Source: Acidobacteriota bacterium (GTDB lineage: Bacteria > Acidobacteriota > Blastocatellia > UBA7656). Taken from it: DNA of 64,000 nucleotides. The DNA is taken from contig JACQDB010000122.1 in the NCBI GenBank assembly GCA_016201275.1, positions 1 through 64,000 on the forward strand. The letters run 5' to 3'. Made by a program: the position numbers and the translations under genes. Positions 9,080 to 17,419 of the stretch are shown one piece after another; positions within the stretch are counted from its first letter, which is position 1, and each line of letters begins with the position of its first letter. The notes under the pieces are model-generated. The model made no database searches, had not been told where the DNA came from, and worked only from the letters and a program-made list of their open reading frames with translations.

Positions 9080-12000
9080 ATGACCAAGAAACGCGAGTTG
9101 ACCATTTTGACCGGGAAAGCCAACGAAGTCGCTCAATCTTCGATAGTCAATATCCACGCCGCCAAGACCGGCAAAGAGTATTGGCGCAGTCTGGAAGAAC
9201 TCGCAGAAACGCCGGAGTTTCAATCTTATCTGCACCGCGAATTTCCTGAAAACGCCGCCGAATGGCACGACCCCAAAGGCCGCCGAAACTTTCTCAAGTT
9301 GATGGGCGCGTCGCTTGCCCTCGCCGGTCTTTCGACCGCTTGCGTGGTGCAGCCCGAAGAAAAAATTATTCCCTACGTCAAACAACCCGAAGAGATTATT
9401 CCGGGCAAGCCTTTGTACTTTGCCACGGCGATGGCGCTGTCGGGCGTCGCCAGCGGCCTTTTGGTCGAATCGCACATGGGGCGGCCTACGAAAATCGAAG
9501 GCAATCCCGATCATCCCAATAATCAAGGCGCGGCAGGCGTCTTTGAGCAGGCTTCGATTCTCAACCTCTATGACCCGGATCGTTCGCAAGTCGTCACCTA
9601 CATCGGCGACATCTTGTCGTGGTCGTCGTTTTTGGGCGGCCTCAAACAGGCATTACAGGCGCAAAAGGCTTTGCAGGGCGCGGGTCTGAGAATCTTGACC
9701 GGCGCAGTTGCTTCGCCGACGCTGGCCAATCAGTTGAAAGAAATCAAGGCGCTTTATCCTTCCATGAAGGTGCATCATTATGAGCCGGTCAACAACAGCA
9801 ATGCCGTGAGTGGCGCGACGCTGGCCTTCGGTGAAGCGGTCGAAGCGGTCTATGATTTTTCACACGCGAAAGTGGTGTTGTCGCTTGATGCCGATTTTCT
9901 TTCCAGCCATCCGGCGAATCTCAAGTACATACGCGAGTTCGTCAACACACGGCGTTTGCAAAACGACAACAAAACGATGAGCCGTTTTTATGCGGTCGAA
10001 ACTTTCCCTTCCAACACCGGCGCAAAAGCCGATCATCGGTTGGCGCTCAGAGCTGCGGAGATGGAAGCCTTCGTGCGCGTGCTGGCCGAACAAGTCGGGG
10101 TTGAAGGCGTCAAAGGCGAAGGCACTTCGGTGGACGCGAAATATCTTGACGCGCTGGTTGCCGATTTGAAAGCCAATCGCGGCGCAAGCGTCATCATCGC
10201 CGGTCGTGAGCAATCGCCTATGGTTCACGCTTTGGTTTACGCCCTCAACAACGCGCTCGGCAACTTTGGCGCAACCGTGAACTTCATCGCGCCGCTTGAG
10301 CCGAACGCCGTTGACCACACCGCATCCATACGCGAACTTGCCGGTGACATCAACGCGGGCAAGGTTGATGCACTGGTCATTCTCGGCGGCAACCCTGTGT
10401 ATGATGCGCCTGCCGATCTGGATTTCAAATCGCTAATTCAAAAAGTCACCTTCACGGCGCATCTGGGATTTTATAACAACGAGACTTCGGCCTATTGTCG
10501 TTGGCACGTTCCCGAAGCTCACTACCTCGAAGCGTGGAGCGATGCGCGTGCGCTTGATGGCACCGTCAGCATCGTGCAGCCGTTGATCGAGCCGCTTTAT
10601 CAAGGCAAATCGGCGCACGAAATGTTAGCCGCCTTCACCGACCGCCCCGAACGCGCCAGTTATGAAATCGTCCGTGAGTATTGGTTGAGCCGCATCGAAA
10701 CGACCAACAACGCGACGGCGAATCCAGCGACGCTTAACCGGACGCTGGTCACAGGCGCAGGCGCAGGAACCGCGACCGGGCAACTGCTACCTGCGAAAGC
10801 CGCAACTCCGATGACGCCAAGTGCCAGCGCAACGCCACCAAAAGTCAACACCCCTGCGCCATCCACCACAGCGCCAGACGCAGGCGCGACCAACCCTGCA
10901 GCAACAACGAGCGCCGCCGCCAAGACAACTGGCGCGGCAACAAGTAGCGCGGCAACGACAACTGGCGCGGCAACAAGTAGCGCGGCGGCAAAGCCTACTG
11001 CTGCTGCCGAAAAATTATGGCGCAAAGCGCTGCACGATGGCTTGATTGTTGGAACCAGCGCAACGCCCAAGCCTGTCACCTTGAAAGCCAATTGGGCGGC
11101 AAGCCTGGCTGACCAATCCGCAAACCGCAATCCGCAATCCGCAATCGAAGTGGTGTTTCGCGCTGACCCCAACATCTATGACGGCAGCTTTTCCAACAAC
11201 GGCTGGTTGCAGGAACTCCCTAAGCCTTTATCGAAATTGACGTGGGGCAACGCCGCGTACCTCAGCCCGGCGACCGCGAAAAAACTCAGCGTCGCCAACG
11301 GCAATGTCATCAGGCTCACGGTTGAAGGCCGCTCGATTGATGCGCCGGTGTGGATTATGCCCGGTCACGCCAACGATTCCATCACCGTGCATTTCGGTTT
11401 CGGGCGCGAGCGCGTTGGCAAAGTCGGCAATAAAGTCGGCTTCAGCGCTTACAAGATTCGCTCGTCGAAGGCGCTGTGGTTTACCACCGACGTGCAGGTG
11501 AGCAACACTGGCAATCATGAAGGAATGGCCAGCACCCAAGACCATTGGGCTATGGAAGGCCGCGCTCTGGTGCGGGAAGCCACGCTTGAAGAGTATCTGC
11601 ACAAACCCGATTATGCGAAAGAGCGTGTGGACGCGCCGTCACGCGACCTCACTTTGTATCCGAATTTTGAGTACACCGGTCACAAGTGGGGAATGGCTAT
11701 TGACTTGAACAACTGTGTCGGCTGCAATGCCTGCGTCATCGCCTGTCAATCGGAAAACAACATCGCCGTAGTTGGCAAAGAGCAGGTCGCCAACGGACGC
11801 GAGATGCAATGGATTCGCATAGACCGTTACTACAAAGGCCATCAAGAGAACGATGCGGAGTTTGCCGCCGACCCGGAATTTTTCTTCGAGCCGGTCGCTT
11901 GTGTGCATTGCGAAGAAGCGCCCTGCGAAGTCGTCTGCCCGGTGGCTGCGACCACGCACAGCGCCGAAGGCACTAACGACATGGTTTATAACCGCTGTGT

Positions 12001-12418
12001 AGGGACGCGCTATTGCGCCAACAACTGCCCGTACAAAGTGCGCCGTTTCAACTTCCTGCTCTATCAGGATTTCGTTACAGAGAGTTTGAAATTGCAGCGC
12101 AACCCGGATGTGTCGGTGCGCTCGCGCGGCGTGATGGAAAAATGCACCTACTGCATACAGCGCATACAGGAAGCCAAGATTGATGCCGAAAAAGATAACA
12201 ATCGCCCGATCAAAGATGGCGACATCAAGACCGCCTGTCAGCAGACCTGTCCGGCGGATGCGATTGTCTTCGGCGATTTGAATGATGCGAGCAGTCGCGT
12301 AGCGAAACTTCATAACGAGCCGCGCGCTTTCGGGCTGTTGGAAGAGTTGAACACGCGACCGCGTACCCATTATCTGGCAGAGGTGCGAAACCCGAATCCG
12401 GCATTGAAAAAATCGTAG
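9080..12418 (+). CDS. actB: Alternative complex III molybdopterin-like/iron-sulfur subunit ActB
   Basis: A 1112-residue ActB in which a molybdopterin-oxidoreductase-like domain, which in this family lacks the cofactor, is fused to a ferredoxin-type domain. A twin-arginine-like signal (GRRNFLKLMGASLALAGL) and the lipobox-like STAC lie near residue 65. The C-terminal part carries the cluster motifs CVGCNACVIAC, CVHCEEAPCEVVCP, CVGTRYCANNCPYK, KCTYC and CQQTCPADAI, the pattern expected for three 4Fe-4S clusters and one 3Fe-4S. Unusual features are a Thr/Ala/Pro-rich linker of about 70 residues (about 570-643) between the domains and, slightly downstream, an in-frame 7-bp repeat array at 11114-11148 encoding QSANRNPQSAIE. 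Confidence 0.95.
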   Translation: MTKKRELTILTGKANEVAQSSIVNIHAAKTGKEYWRSLEELAETPEFQSYLHREFPENAAEWHDPKGRRNFLKLMGASLALAGLSTACVVQPEEKIIPYVKQPEEIIPGKPLYFATAMALSGVASGLLVESHMGRPTKIEGNPDHPNNQGAAGVFEQASILNLYDPDRSQVVTYIGDILSWSSFLGGLKQALQAQKALQGAGLRILTGAVASPTLANQLKEIKALYPSMKVHHYEPVNNSNAVSGATLAFGEAVEAVYDFSHAKVVLSLDADFLSSHPANLKYIREFVNTRRLQNDNKTMSRFYAVETFPSNTGAKADHRLALRAAEMEAFVRVLAEQVGVEGVKGEGTSVDAKYLDALVADLKANRGASVIIAGREQSPMVHALVYALNNALGNFGATVNFIAPLEPNAVDHTASIRELAGDINAGKVDALVILGGNPVYDAPADLDFKSLIQKVTFTAHLGFYNNETSAYCRWHVPEAHYLEAWSDARALDGTVSIVQPLIEPLYQGKSAHEMLAAFTDRPERASYEIVREYWLSRIETTNNATANPATLNRTLVTGAGAGTATGQLLPAKAATPMTPSASATPPKVNTPAPSTTAPDAGATNPAATTSAAAKTTGAATSSAATTTGAATSSAAAKPTAAAEKLWRKALHDGLIVGTSATPKPVTLKANWAASLADQSANRNPQSAIEVVFRADPNIYDGSFSNNGWLQELPKPLSKLTWGNAAYLSPATAKKLSVANGNVIRLTVEGRSIDAPVWIMPGHANDSITVHFGFGRERVGKVGNKVGFSAYKIRSSKALWFTTDVQVSNTGNHEGMASTQDHWAMEGRALVREATLEEYLHKPDYAKERVDAPSRDLTLYPNFEYTGHKWGMAIDLNNCVGCNACVIACQSENNIAVVGKEQVANGREMQWIRIDRYYKGHQENDAEFAADPEFFFEPVACVHCEEAPCEVVCPVAATTHSAEGTNDMVYNRCVGTRYCANNCPYKVRRFNFLLYQDFVTESLKLQRNPDVSVRSRGVMEKCTYCIQRIQEAKIDAEKDNNRPIKDGDIKTACQQTCPADAIVFGDLNDASSRVAKLHNEPRAFGLLEELNTRPRTHYLAEVRNPNPALKKS
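10911..11001 (+). repeat. Internal duplication in the actB linker
   Basis: Inside the Ala/Thr linker of actB, the run ACTGGCGCGGCAACAAGTAG occurs twice (near 10928 and 10961) within a background of GCGGCAAC repeats. This indicates slippage or unequal crossover expanding the linker, which has no conserved function. Confidence 0.7.
11114..11148 (+). repeat. Heptamer array (CAATCCG type) inside actB
   Basis: Five 7-bp units in a row: CAATCCG, CAAACCG, CAATCCG, CAATCCG, CAATCGA. They are translated in frame as QSANRNPQSAIE. The same unit on the coding strand of the SBBP gene (45062-45096) gives nearly the same peptide. Confidence 0.92.
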
Positions 12419-12450
12419 GCGGGCGGGGAGCATCACGGCTAGGTTGGCAG

Positions 12451-12485
12451 ACAAAAGTAAAAGGGCAAAAGGCAAAAGTGAATTG
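12451..12485 (+). repeat. Heptamer array (GCAAAAG type) between actB and actC
   Basis: Five 7-bp units: ACAAAAG, TAAAAGG, GCAAAAG, GCAAAAG, TGAATTG. The last drifts out of register and leads directly into the hairpin at 12487-12554. It is related to the arrays at 14752-14779 (reverse orientation) and 62281-62315. Confidence 0.85.
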
Positions 12486-12486
12486 A

Positions 12487-12554
12487 GTTTGGAGTTCCGC
12501 CTGCAGGCGGTTGTTGGCAAGGCGAAGCCGCCGCCTACAGGCGGAACTCCAAAC
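12487..12554. repeat. 24-bp inverted repeat, palindromic element between actB and actC
   Basis: The arms GTTTGGAGTTCCGCCTGCAG... (12487-12510) and the complement at 12531-12554 match with one mismatch over 24 bases. Similar GTTTGG(A/C)GT...CGCCT hairpins lie at 14052-14085 and 27882-27950. It may attenuate or process the operon transcript, but is more simply a dispersed palindromic repeat. Confidence 0.85.
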
Positions 12555-12629
12555 ACCAATCTCCACATACCAAAACTTGCCGTTAAATTGTTGGTCGGAA
12601 ACGCGCAGCAAACGAAGGTCGAATAACTG

Positions 12630-14012
12630 ATGAGTACGAATAATCCAGATAAACCAGAAGAAACCACTCGCGTTCCAGTCTTGCGACCGGGCTATACGTT
12701 CGGCTCGATCACCGATAAAATCGCCGCCATTGCCTTGGGGCGCAAAACGCCTATCGGCTGGCTCATCGGCTTCAGTCTGTCGTTCGGCGTGGCGATGATG
12801 TTGTTCTATTCGATAGGTGTGCTGCTGTTGAAAGGCATAGGGATATGGGGCAATAACAATCCGGTGGGCTGGGCTTTCGACATTATCAACTTCGTCTGGT
12901 GGATTGGCATAGGCCACGCGGGAACTTTGATTTCCGCCATCCTGTTGCTCTTTCGTCAACAATGGCGCACCTCTATCAACCGTTTCGCTGAAGCCATGAC
13001 GCTATTTGCGGTGGCCTGCGCGGGCGTCTATCCGGCTTTGCATACCGGGCGTCCGTGGCTTGATTACTGGTTGTTTCCCTATCCGAACACGATGGGAATA
13101 TGGCCGAATTTCCGCAGCCCCTTGATCTGGGATGTGTTCGCGGTTTCAACTTACGCGACGGTTTCGGCGCTCTTCTGGTTTGTTGGCCTAGTGCCTGACC
13201 TGGCGACCTTGCGCGACCGTGCGAAGAATCGCACGGCGAAAATAATTTATGGAATGCTGGCCTTGGGTTGGCGCGGTTCGGCGCGCCACTGGCATAGATA
13301 TGAAACCGCGTACCTGCTGTTGGCCGGACTTTCGACGCCGCTGGTGCTGTCGGTGCACACCGTCGTCAGTTTCGATTTCGCCGTAGGCATCGTACCGGGT
13401 TGGCACGCGACCATCTTTCCGCCGTACTTTGTCGCCGGGGCGATTTATGCAGGCTTTGCTATGGTGTTGACGATTTCGATTCCGCTGCGAAAGTTTTACA
13501 ACCTCCAGGACTTCATCACCATGCGCCACATTCGCAACATGGCAAAAATCATGTTGGCGACCGGTTTGATTGTCGCTTACGGCTATATGATGGAAGCCTT
13601 CATGGCGTGGTACAGCGGCAACGAATACGAACGCTTCATGATTTACAACCGCATGACGGGGCCATACTGGTGGTCGTACTGGTCGTTGATTTTGTGCAAC
13701 GTCATCACGCCGCAATTTTTGTGGGCGCGCAAAGTGCGCCACAGCACGACGGCGCTGTTCCTCATTTCGCTGGTTGTCGGCGTCGGTATGTGGCTGGAGC
13801 GTTTCGTGATTATCGTGGTCAGTCTGCACAGGGATTTTCTGCCGTCCTCGTGGGCGATGTATGCGCCGACCCGTTACGACTGGATGATGTTCATCGGTAC
13901 GTTGGGGTTGTTCTCGGCGTTGATGTTCCTGTTTATACGCTTCCTGCCGGTGATCTCCATCTTTGAGATGCGAACGCTGCTGCCGGAATCGAAGGTGAAA
14001 GAAGAAGCCTGA
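12630..14012 (+). CDS. actC: Alternative complex III membrane subunit ActC (NrfD/PsrC-like)
   Basis: A 460-residue integral membrane subunit of the NrfD/PsrC family with about ten helices. In alternative complex III, ActC is thought to hold the quinol-oxidation site next to ActB. Recognisable family blocks are WWIGIGHAGTLISA (helix 2), HTGRPW after helix 3, LVLSVHTVVSFDFAVGIVPGWH, and IRNMAKIMLATGLIVAYGYMME. The ATG at 12630 has GAAGG 11 bases upstream. It is separated from actB by about 210 bases holding two repeat elements, but is in the same direction and operon. Confidence 0.95.
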   Translation: MSTNNPDKPEETTRVPVLRPGYTFGSITDKIAAIALGRKTPIGWLIGFSLSFGVAMMLFYSIGVLLLKGIGIWGNNNPVGWAFDIINFVWWIGIGHAGTLISAILLLFRQQWRTSINRFAEAMTLFAVACAGVYPALHTGRPWLDYWLFPYPNTMGIWPNFRSPLIWDVFAVSTYATVSALFWFVGLVPDLATLRDRAKNRTAKIIYGMLALGWRGSARHWHRYETAYLLLAGLSTPLVLSVHTVVSFDFAVGIVPGWHATIFPPYFVAGAIYAGFAMVLTISIPLRKFYNLQDFITMRHIRNMAKIMLATGLIVAYGYMMEAFMAWYSGNEYERFMIYNRMTGPYWWSYWSLILCNVITPQFLWARKVRHSTTALFLISLVVGVGMWLERFVIIVVSLHRDFLPSSWAMYAPTRYDWMMFIGTLGLFSALMFLFIRFLPVISIFEMRTLLPESKVKEEA

Positions 14013-14051
14013 AACGACAAGGCAAGGTGAGATTGAGAAGAGGATAAGAAT

Positions 14052-14085
14052 TTGGCGTATCGCCTGTAGGCGGTACTCTAAAACC
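14052..14085. repeat. Small palindromic repeat between actC and actD
   Basis: TTTGGCGTATCGCCTGTAGG and the following CGGTACTCTAAAAC contain the dyad GTATCGCCTG/TAGGCGGTAC. It resembles a shortened copy of the elements at 12487-12554 and 27882-27950. Confidence 0.6.
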
Positions 14086-14096
14086 GTTGAGGAATT

Positions 14097-14636
14097 ATGG
14101 CAAAAAGACCGGAGATTTATGGCGTTGTCGCAGAGTTCGAGGATCCGAACGAGTTGTTGAAAGCAACGCGTGCGGCTTATGAGGCGGGCTATCGTCGTAT
14201 CGAAGCCTACACGCCGTACCCGATTGAAGAGGTGTCGGAAGCGGTCAGTCCGCATCGCAATCGCCTGCCGTTGATTGTCTTGATTGGCGGCATCATCGGC
14301 GGCCTTGCCGGTTACGCCCTGCAATATTACACGCAGGTGATAGATTACCCGATGAACATTGGCGGACGACCATTTCATAGCTGGCCTGCTTTTATTGTCC
14401 CGACCTTCGAGACGACGATTTTAGGCGCAGCGTTGTCGGCGGTCTTCGGTATGCTGGCCTTGAACGGATTGCCGCGTCCGCATCATCCGATTTTCAACAC
14501 CCCGCGTTTCGAGTTGGCGAGCCGCAATCGCTTTTTTCTGAGCATCGAAGCGAGCGATAAAAAATTTGATAGAGAGCAGACCAAAGAATTTCTGGCGAGC
14601 TTCGCGCCACGCGATGTTTCCGAAGTGGATTGGTAA
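14097..14636 (+). CDS. actD: Alternative complex III subunit ActD
   Basis: A 179-residue protein matching ActD (DUF3341). An N-terminal cytoplasmic domain (IYGVVAEFEDPNELLKATR, YEAGYRRIEAYTPYPIEEV) is followed by two membrane helices (about 60-80 and 100-122) and a short C-terminal part. ActD anchors on the cytoplasmic side of the complex and is implicated in assembly or stability. GAGGAATT precedes the ATG. It lies between actC and actE as in other act operons. Confidence 0.93.
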   Translation: MAKRPEIYGVVAEFEDPNELLKATRAAYEAGYRRIEAYTPYPIEEVSEAVSPHRNRLPLIVLIGGIIGGLAGYALQYYTQVIDYPMNIGGRPFHSWPAFIVPTFETTILGAALSAVFGMLALNGLPRPHHPIFNTPRFELASRNRFFLSIEASDKKFDREQTKEFLASFAPRDVSEVDW

Positions 14637-14641
14637 ATTAG

Positions 14642-14676
14642 TTCCTAGTCCCTAGTCATGAGTCCTTAGTCTGTAG
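14642..14676 (+). repeat. Heptamer array (TAGTCC type) between actD and actE
   Basis: Five 7-bp units: TTCCTAG, TCCCTAG, TCATGAG, TCCTTAG, TCTGTAG. It starts six bases after the actD stop codon. It belongs to the same type as 51424-51458. Because the unit contains TAG, it could not be read through in this orientation. Confidence 0.85.
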
Positions 14677-14713
14677 GGCGAGGCGGCTGACCAGGGGAAG
14701 AAAAGTTTTAACG

Positions 14714-15403
14714 ATGATGAATGAGAGAACCATCAAAACGCGAACTTTAATTTTTGCCTGTTGCCTGTTGCCTTTGGCCTTCCTGGCTTCGGCTTGTCGT
14801 GAAGATATGCAGAATCAACCGAAGTACAAGCCCTACCGACCGGGGGCGTTTTTCAAAGACGGGCAATCCGGTCGCCAGTTGATAGACGGCACGGTGGCGC
14901 GTGGGCATTTGAACGATGACCCGCTGTTTTACACCGGCAAAATCCCTGAAACCGGCAACCAGAGCCAATCTCAGGGCGCGATGCCCAGCGAGTTCAAAGG
15001 CTTCACCGCGACCTTTCCCATCGAGGTGACCGCCGCGACGCTGACGCGTGGACAGGAGCGTTTCAATATTTACTGCGCGGTTTGTCACGACCGCACCGGC
15101 ACAGGCAATGGCATGGTGGTGCAACGCGGCTACAAAAAACCGCCGTCCTTTCACAGCGACCGTTTGCGGCAAGCGCCGGTCGGCTATTTTTTCGATGTCA
15201 TCACCAATGGCTTTGGCGCGATGCCCGATTACGCGGCGCAGATTCAAGCGCGTGACCGCTGGGCTATTGTCGCCTATCTGCGCGCCTTGCAGTTGAGCGA
15301 AAACACCAATGTGAATACCTTGTCGCCCGACGAGCGCAAGAAACTGGACAGCGGCGCAGGCACAACCGAATCCAAGACCGAAAAAGGAGAGCAACATCAA
15401 TGA
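14714..15403 (+). CDS. actE: Alternative complex III monohaem cytochrome c lipoprotein ActE
   Basis: A 229-residue periplasmic cytochrome c lipoprotein. The signal peptide ends in the lipobox LASAC (Cys near residue 28). One haem site CAVCH lies near residue 120, and the GAMPDYAAQI segment supplies the likely Met ligand. ActE is one of the electron-exit cytochromes of the complex. The hydrophobic core of the signal peptide (FACCLLPLAF) is encoded by a 7-bp repeat array at 14752-14779. Two ATGs in tandem (14714 and 14717) are possible starts. The stop overlaps the actF start (ATGA). Confidence 0.94.
   Translation: MMNERTIKTRTLIFACCLLPLAFLASACREDMQNQPKYKPYRPGAFFKDGQSGRQLIDGTVARGHLNDDPLFYTGKIPETGNQSQSQGAMPSEFKGFTATFPIEVTAATLTRGQERFNIYCAVCHDRTGTGNGMVVQRGYKKPPSFHSDRLRQAPVGYFFDVITNGFGAMPDYAAQIQARDRWAIVAYLRALQLSENTNVNTLSPDERKKLDSGAGTTESKTEKGEQHQ
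14752..14779 (+). repeat. Heptamer array encoding the ActE signal-peptide core
   Basis: Four 7-bp units TTTTGCC, TGTTGCC, TGTTGCC, TTTGGCC fall inside actE. They are the reverse-complement type of GGCAAAA and read FACCLLPLA. Confidence 0.85.
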
Positions 15404-16617
15404 TGGATGCTGCCTACACAGCGCCGCCGGAACTGGACCGCTTACAACAACGCGCCCTCCTCGTAGGAGTGGTGGCGCTGGGCTTAACCGTAGCGGGCGC
15501 TTTTTTAAATCGCGAGCAATTCTTTCGCTCCTATCTGTTGGCCTATGTCTATTGGATAGGCATTTCTCTGGGCTGTTTCGCCATTCTGATGATTCAACAT
15601 CTGGCGACCGGCGCGTGGGGCATCGTCATACGCCGCCTACTGGAATCGGCGACGCGCACTTTTCCGCTCGGCCTGGTGCTGTTTGTGCCGATAGCCTTGG
15701 CCTTGTTTGGCGGCCATCTCTATATCTGGACGGATGCCAATTTCGTAGCCCACGACGCCATTTTGCAGGACAAAGCGAAGTATTTGAATGTGCCGTTTTT
15801 CTTAGGCCGCACCGCTTTATATTTTTTCATATGGTTTGTCATCGCTTACTTTTTGAACAAGTGGTCGCGTCAACAAGACGAAGCGTCTGACCCGAAAGAG
15901 ATGAAACGCAAGATGCAGGATTTGAGCGGCCCCAGTCTGGTACTGCTGGGCGGCACCATGACCTTCGCTTCGATTGACTGGGTGATGTCTTTAGACCCGC
16001 ACTGGACTTCGACCATCTTCGGTATTTTGTTTATGGGTGGGCAGGCGCTTTCGGCAATGGCCTTTATCATTACCATGATTGTTTTTCTGGCGAACTTCAA
16101 ACCGATGAAAGAGGTCATCGCCGGACGGCATTTGAATGACCTCGGCAAATTGATGTTGGCCTTTGTGATGTTGTGGGCATACTTTGCCTTCTCGCAATTT
16201 TTGATTATCTGGTCGGGCAATCTGCCGGAAGAAATTCCCTGGTATCTCAATCGTTTGTCGGGAGCGTGGAAGCTGCTGGCCGGGGCGATCATTCTGTTTC
16301 ATTTCATCCTGCCGTTCTTTCTGTTGTTGCCCAGAAAAGCCAATCGCAATCCGCGCCTGCTGGTCACGGTCGCTTTGCTGATTATTGTGATGCGCTATGT
16401 GGATTTGTATTGGTTAGTCGGCCCACAGGTGTCGCACGAAGTGGGCGGCAAGATGAATGCGGCGTTTCATTTCAGTTGGATGGACATCGCCGCGCCCGTA
16501 GGCGTAGGCGGGATTTGGCTTTGGTATTTTCTTACGCAGTTGAAAAAGCTGCCGCTGCTGCCCATCAATGAGCCGCAGTTGGAAGGCGCGTTAGGCGAAG
16601 GAGCCGGTCATCACTAG
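15400..16617 (+). CDS. actF: Alternative complex III membrane subunit ActF
   Basis: A 405-residue integral membrane protein with about ten helices, matching ActF, the second NrfD-like membrane subunit of alternative complex III. Helix blocks include YLLAYVYWIGISLGCFAI, HLATGAWG, FPLGLVLFVPIALALFGGHLY and WAYFAFSQFLIIWSGNLPEE. It overlaps actE by four bases (ATGA), so translational coupling is likely. Its stop codon TAG at 16615-16617 is formed by the left TA flank plus the first base of an inserted 123-bp element; without the insert the stop would be TAA. Confidence 0.94.
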   Translation: MMDAAYTAPPELDRLQQRALLVGVVALGLTVAGAFLNREQFFRSYLLAYVYWIGISLGCFAILMIQHLATGAWGIVIRRLLESATRTFPLGLVLFVPIALALFGGHLYIWTDANFVAHDAILQDKAKYLNVPFFLGRTALYFFIWFVIAYFLNKWSRQQDEASDPKEMKRKMQDLSGPSLVLLGGTMTFASIDWVMSLDPHWTSTIFGILFMGGQALSAMAFIITMIVFLANFKPMKEVIAGRHLNDLGKLMLAFVMLWAYFAFSQFLIIWSGNLPEEIPWYLNRLSGAWKLLAGAIILFHFILPFFLLLPRKANRNPRLLVTVALLIIVMRYVDLYWLVGPQVSHEVGGKMNAAFHFSWMDIAAPVGVGGIWLWYFLTQLKKLPLLPINEPQLEGALGEGAGHH

Positions 16618-16739
16618 AGCGGTTTTCATATGTGTGTACGGAACACCTTATCGTTGAGCAGCAGTCTTCGACTGCGCGCCGGTCAGAGACCGCCGCTCAA
16701 CGGGTTTGATATTTCAGTAATCTCAAACCAAAATCGCTC
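16617..16739 (+). mobile_element. 123-bp MITE-like element, copy A, TA-flanked
   Basis: A 123-bp sequence begins GAGCGGTTTT and ends AAAATCGCTC (terminal inverted repeats with one mismatch), flanked by TA on both sides (16615-16616 and 16740-16741). An internal dyad CGTTGAGCAGC...CCGCTCAACG can form a hairpin. A second copy of the same length lies in inverted orientation at 55722-55844, about 85% identical by hand count. TA duplication is typical of IS630/Tc1-mariner-type transposition. No transposase is encoded. Confidence 0.85.
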
Positions 16740-16761
16740 TAAAGAAAGCACAAAAGGTTTT

Positions 16762-17292
16762 ATGGCTAAACATGAGATGGATGAAGTACCGGATGTTTCG
16801 TACATTCGCAACGTCGGCGTAGCGCACGAAGAGAGCGATCTGAGTTTGGGCGGCATCGGCAAATTCGTCATACACCTGATCGTCTTGGTGGCGGCTTCGG
16901 CAGTGATTGTTTATGGAATGTTCAAATATTTTTCGGCGCAGGAGTACGCGCAGGAGAAGAGCGAACGGCCTTCGACCTTGTTGAAGCGCGAACAAAGAGC
17001 CAGCGGCGAGGTCAAAGATATATTCCCCGAACCGCGCTTGCAGACCTTGCCGATTCCCGACCTTGCCGCCTATCGCGCTGCCGAAGAGTACAAGTTGGAA
17101 AGCTATGGCTGGGTGGATAAAGAGAAAAGCCTCGTCCGCATACCGATTGAAGAGGCCAAGCAAAAATTTCTTGAAGAGATGAACGCCAAGAGCGCGGCAA
17201 GTGCGTCAGCAGCGCAAATGAAAACGGCGGCAGCGGCGCAAACCCAAGCGCCATCAGCGCCCACCAAAGTGCCGATGCCAGGGAAGCCGTAA
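16762..17292 (+). CDS. Single-TM protein of the act-cox operon, unknown
   Basis: A 176-residue protein with one membrane helix (about residues 32-55) after a cytoplasmic N terminus, then a periplasmic part and an Ala/Gln/Pro-rich tail. The block GWVDKEKSLVRIPIEEAKQKF is characteristic of small proteins found next to cytochrome oxidase genes in Acidobacteriota and related phyla; their role is unknown, perhaps in assembly or supercomplex contacts. ATG 16762 is chosen because the longer frame enters the inserted element; AAAAGG precedes it. Confidence 0.8.
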   Translation: MAKHEMDEVPDVSYIRNVGVAHEESDLSLGGIGKFVIHLIVLVAASAVIVYGMFKYFSAQEYAQEKSERPSTLLKREQRASGEVKDIFPEPRLQTLPIPDLAAYRAAEEYKLESYGWVDKEKSLVRIPIEEAKQKFLEEMNAKSAASASAAQMKTAAAAQTQAPSAPTKVPMPGKP

Positions 17293-17419
17293 GCGCTGGG
17301 CGCAAGGGAAAGCGCGTCATAGAGACGAGCCGCAGTAAAGGTAGATATGAAGAATTCAGCGACGAATCAAGCATCGTTTCATCAAAGGCTGTCGAGACAC
17401 CGGTTGACGGATTGCCGTT

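Noticed and set aside
13188-14378. 396-codon minus-strand ORF opposite actC and actD
   Set aside because: It is a shadow of two well-supported genes, with a low-complexity His/Arg/Gln composition and no domain.
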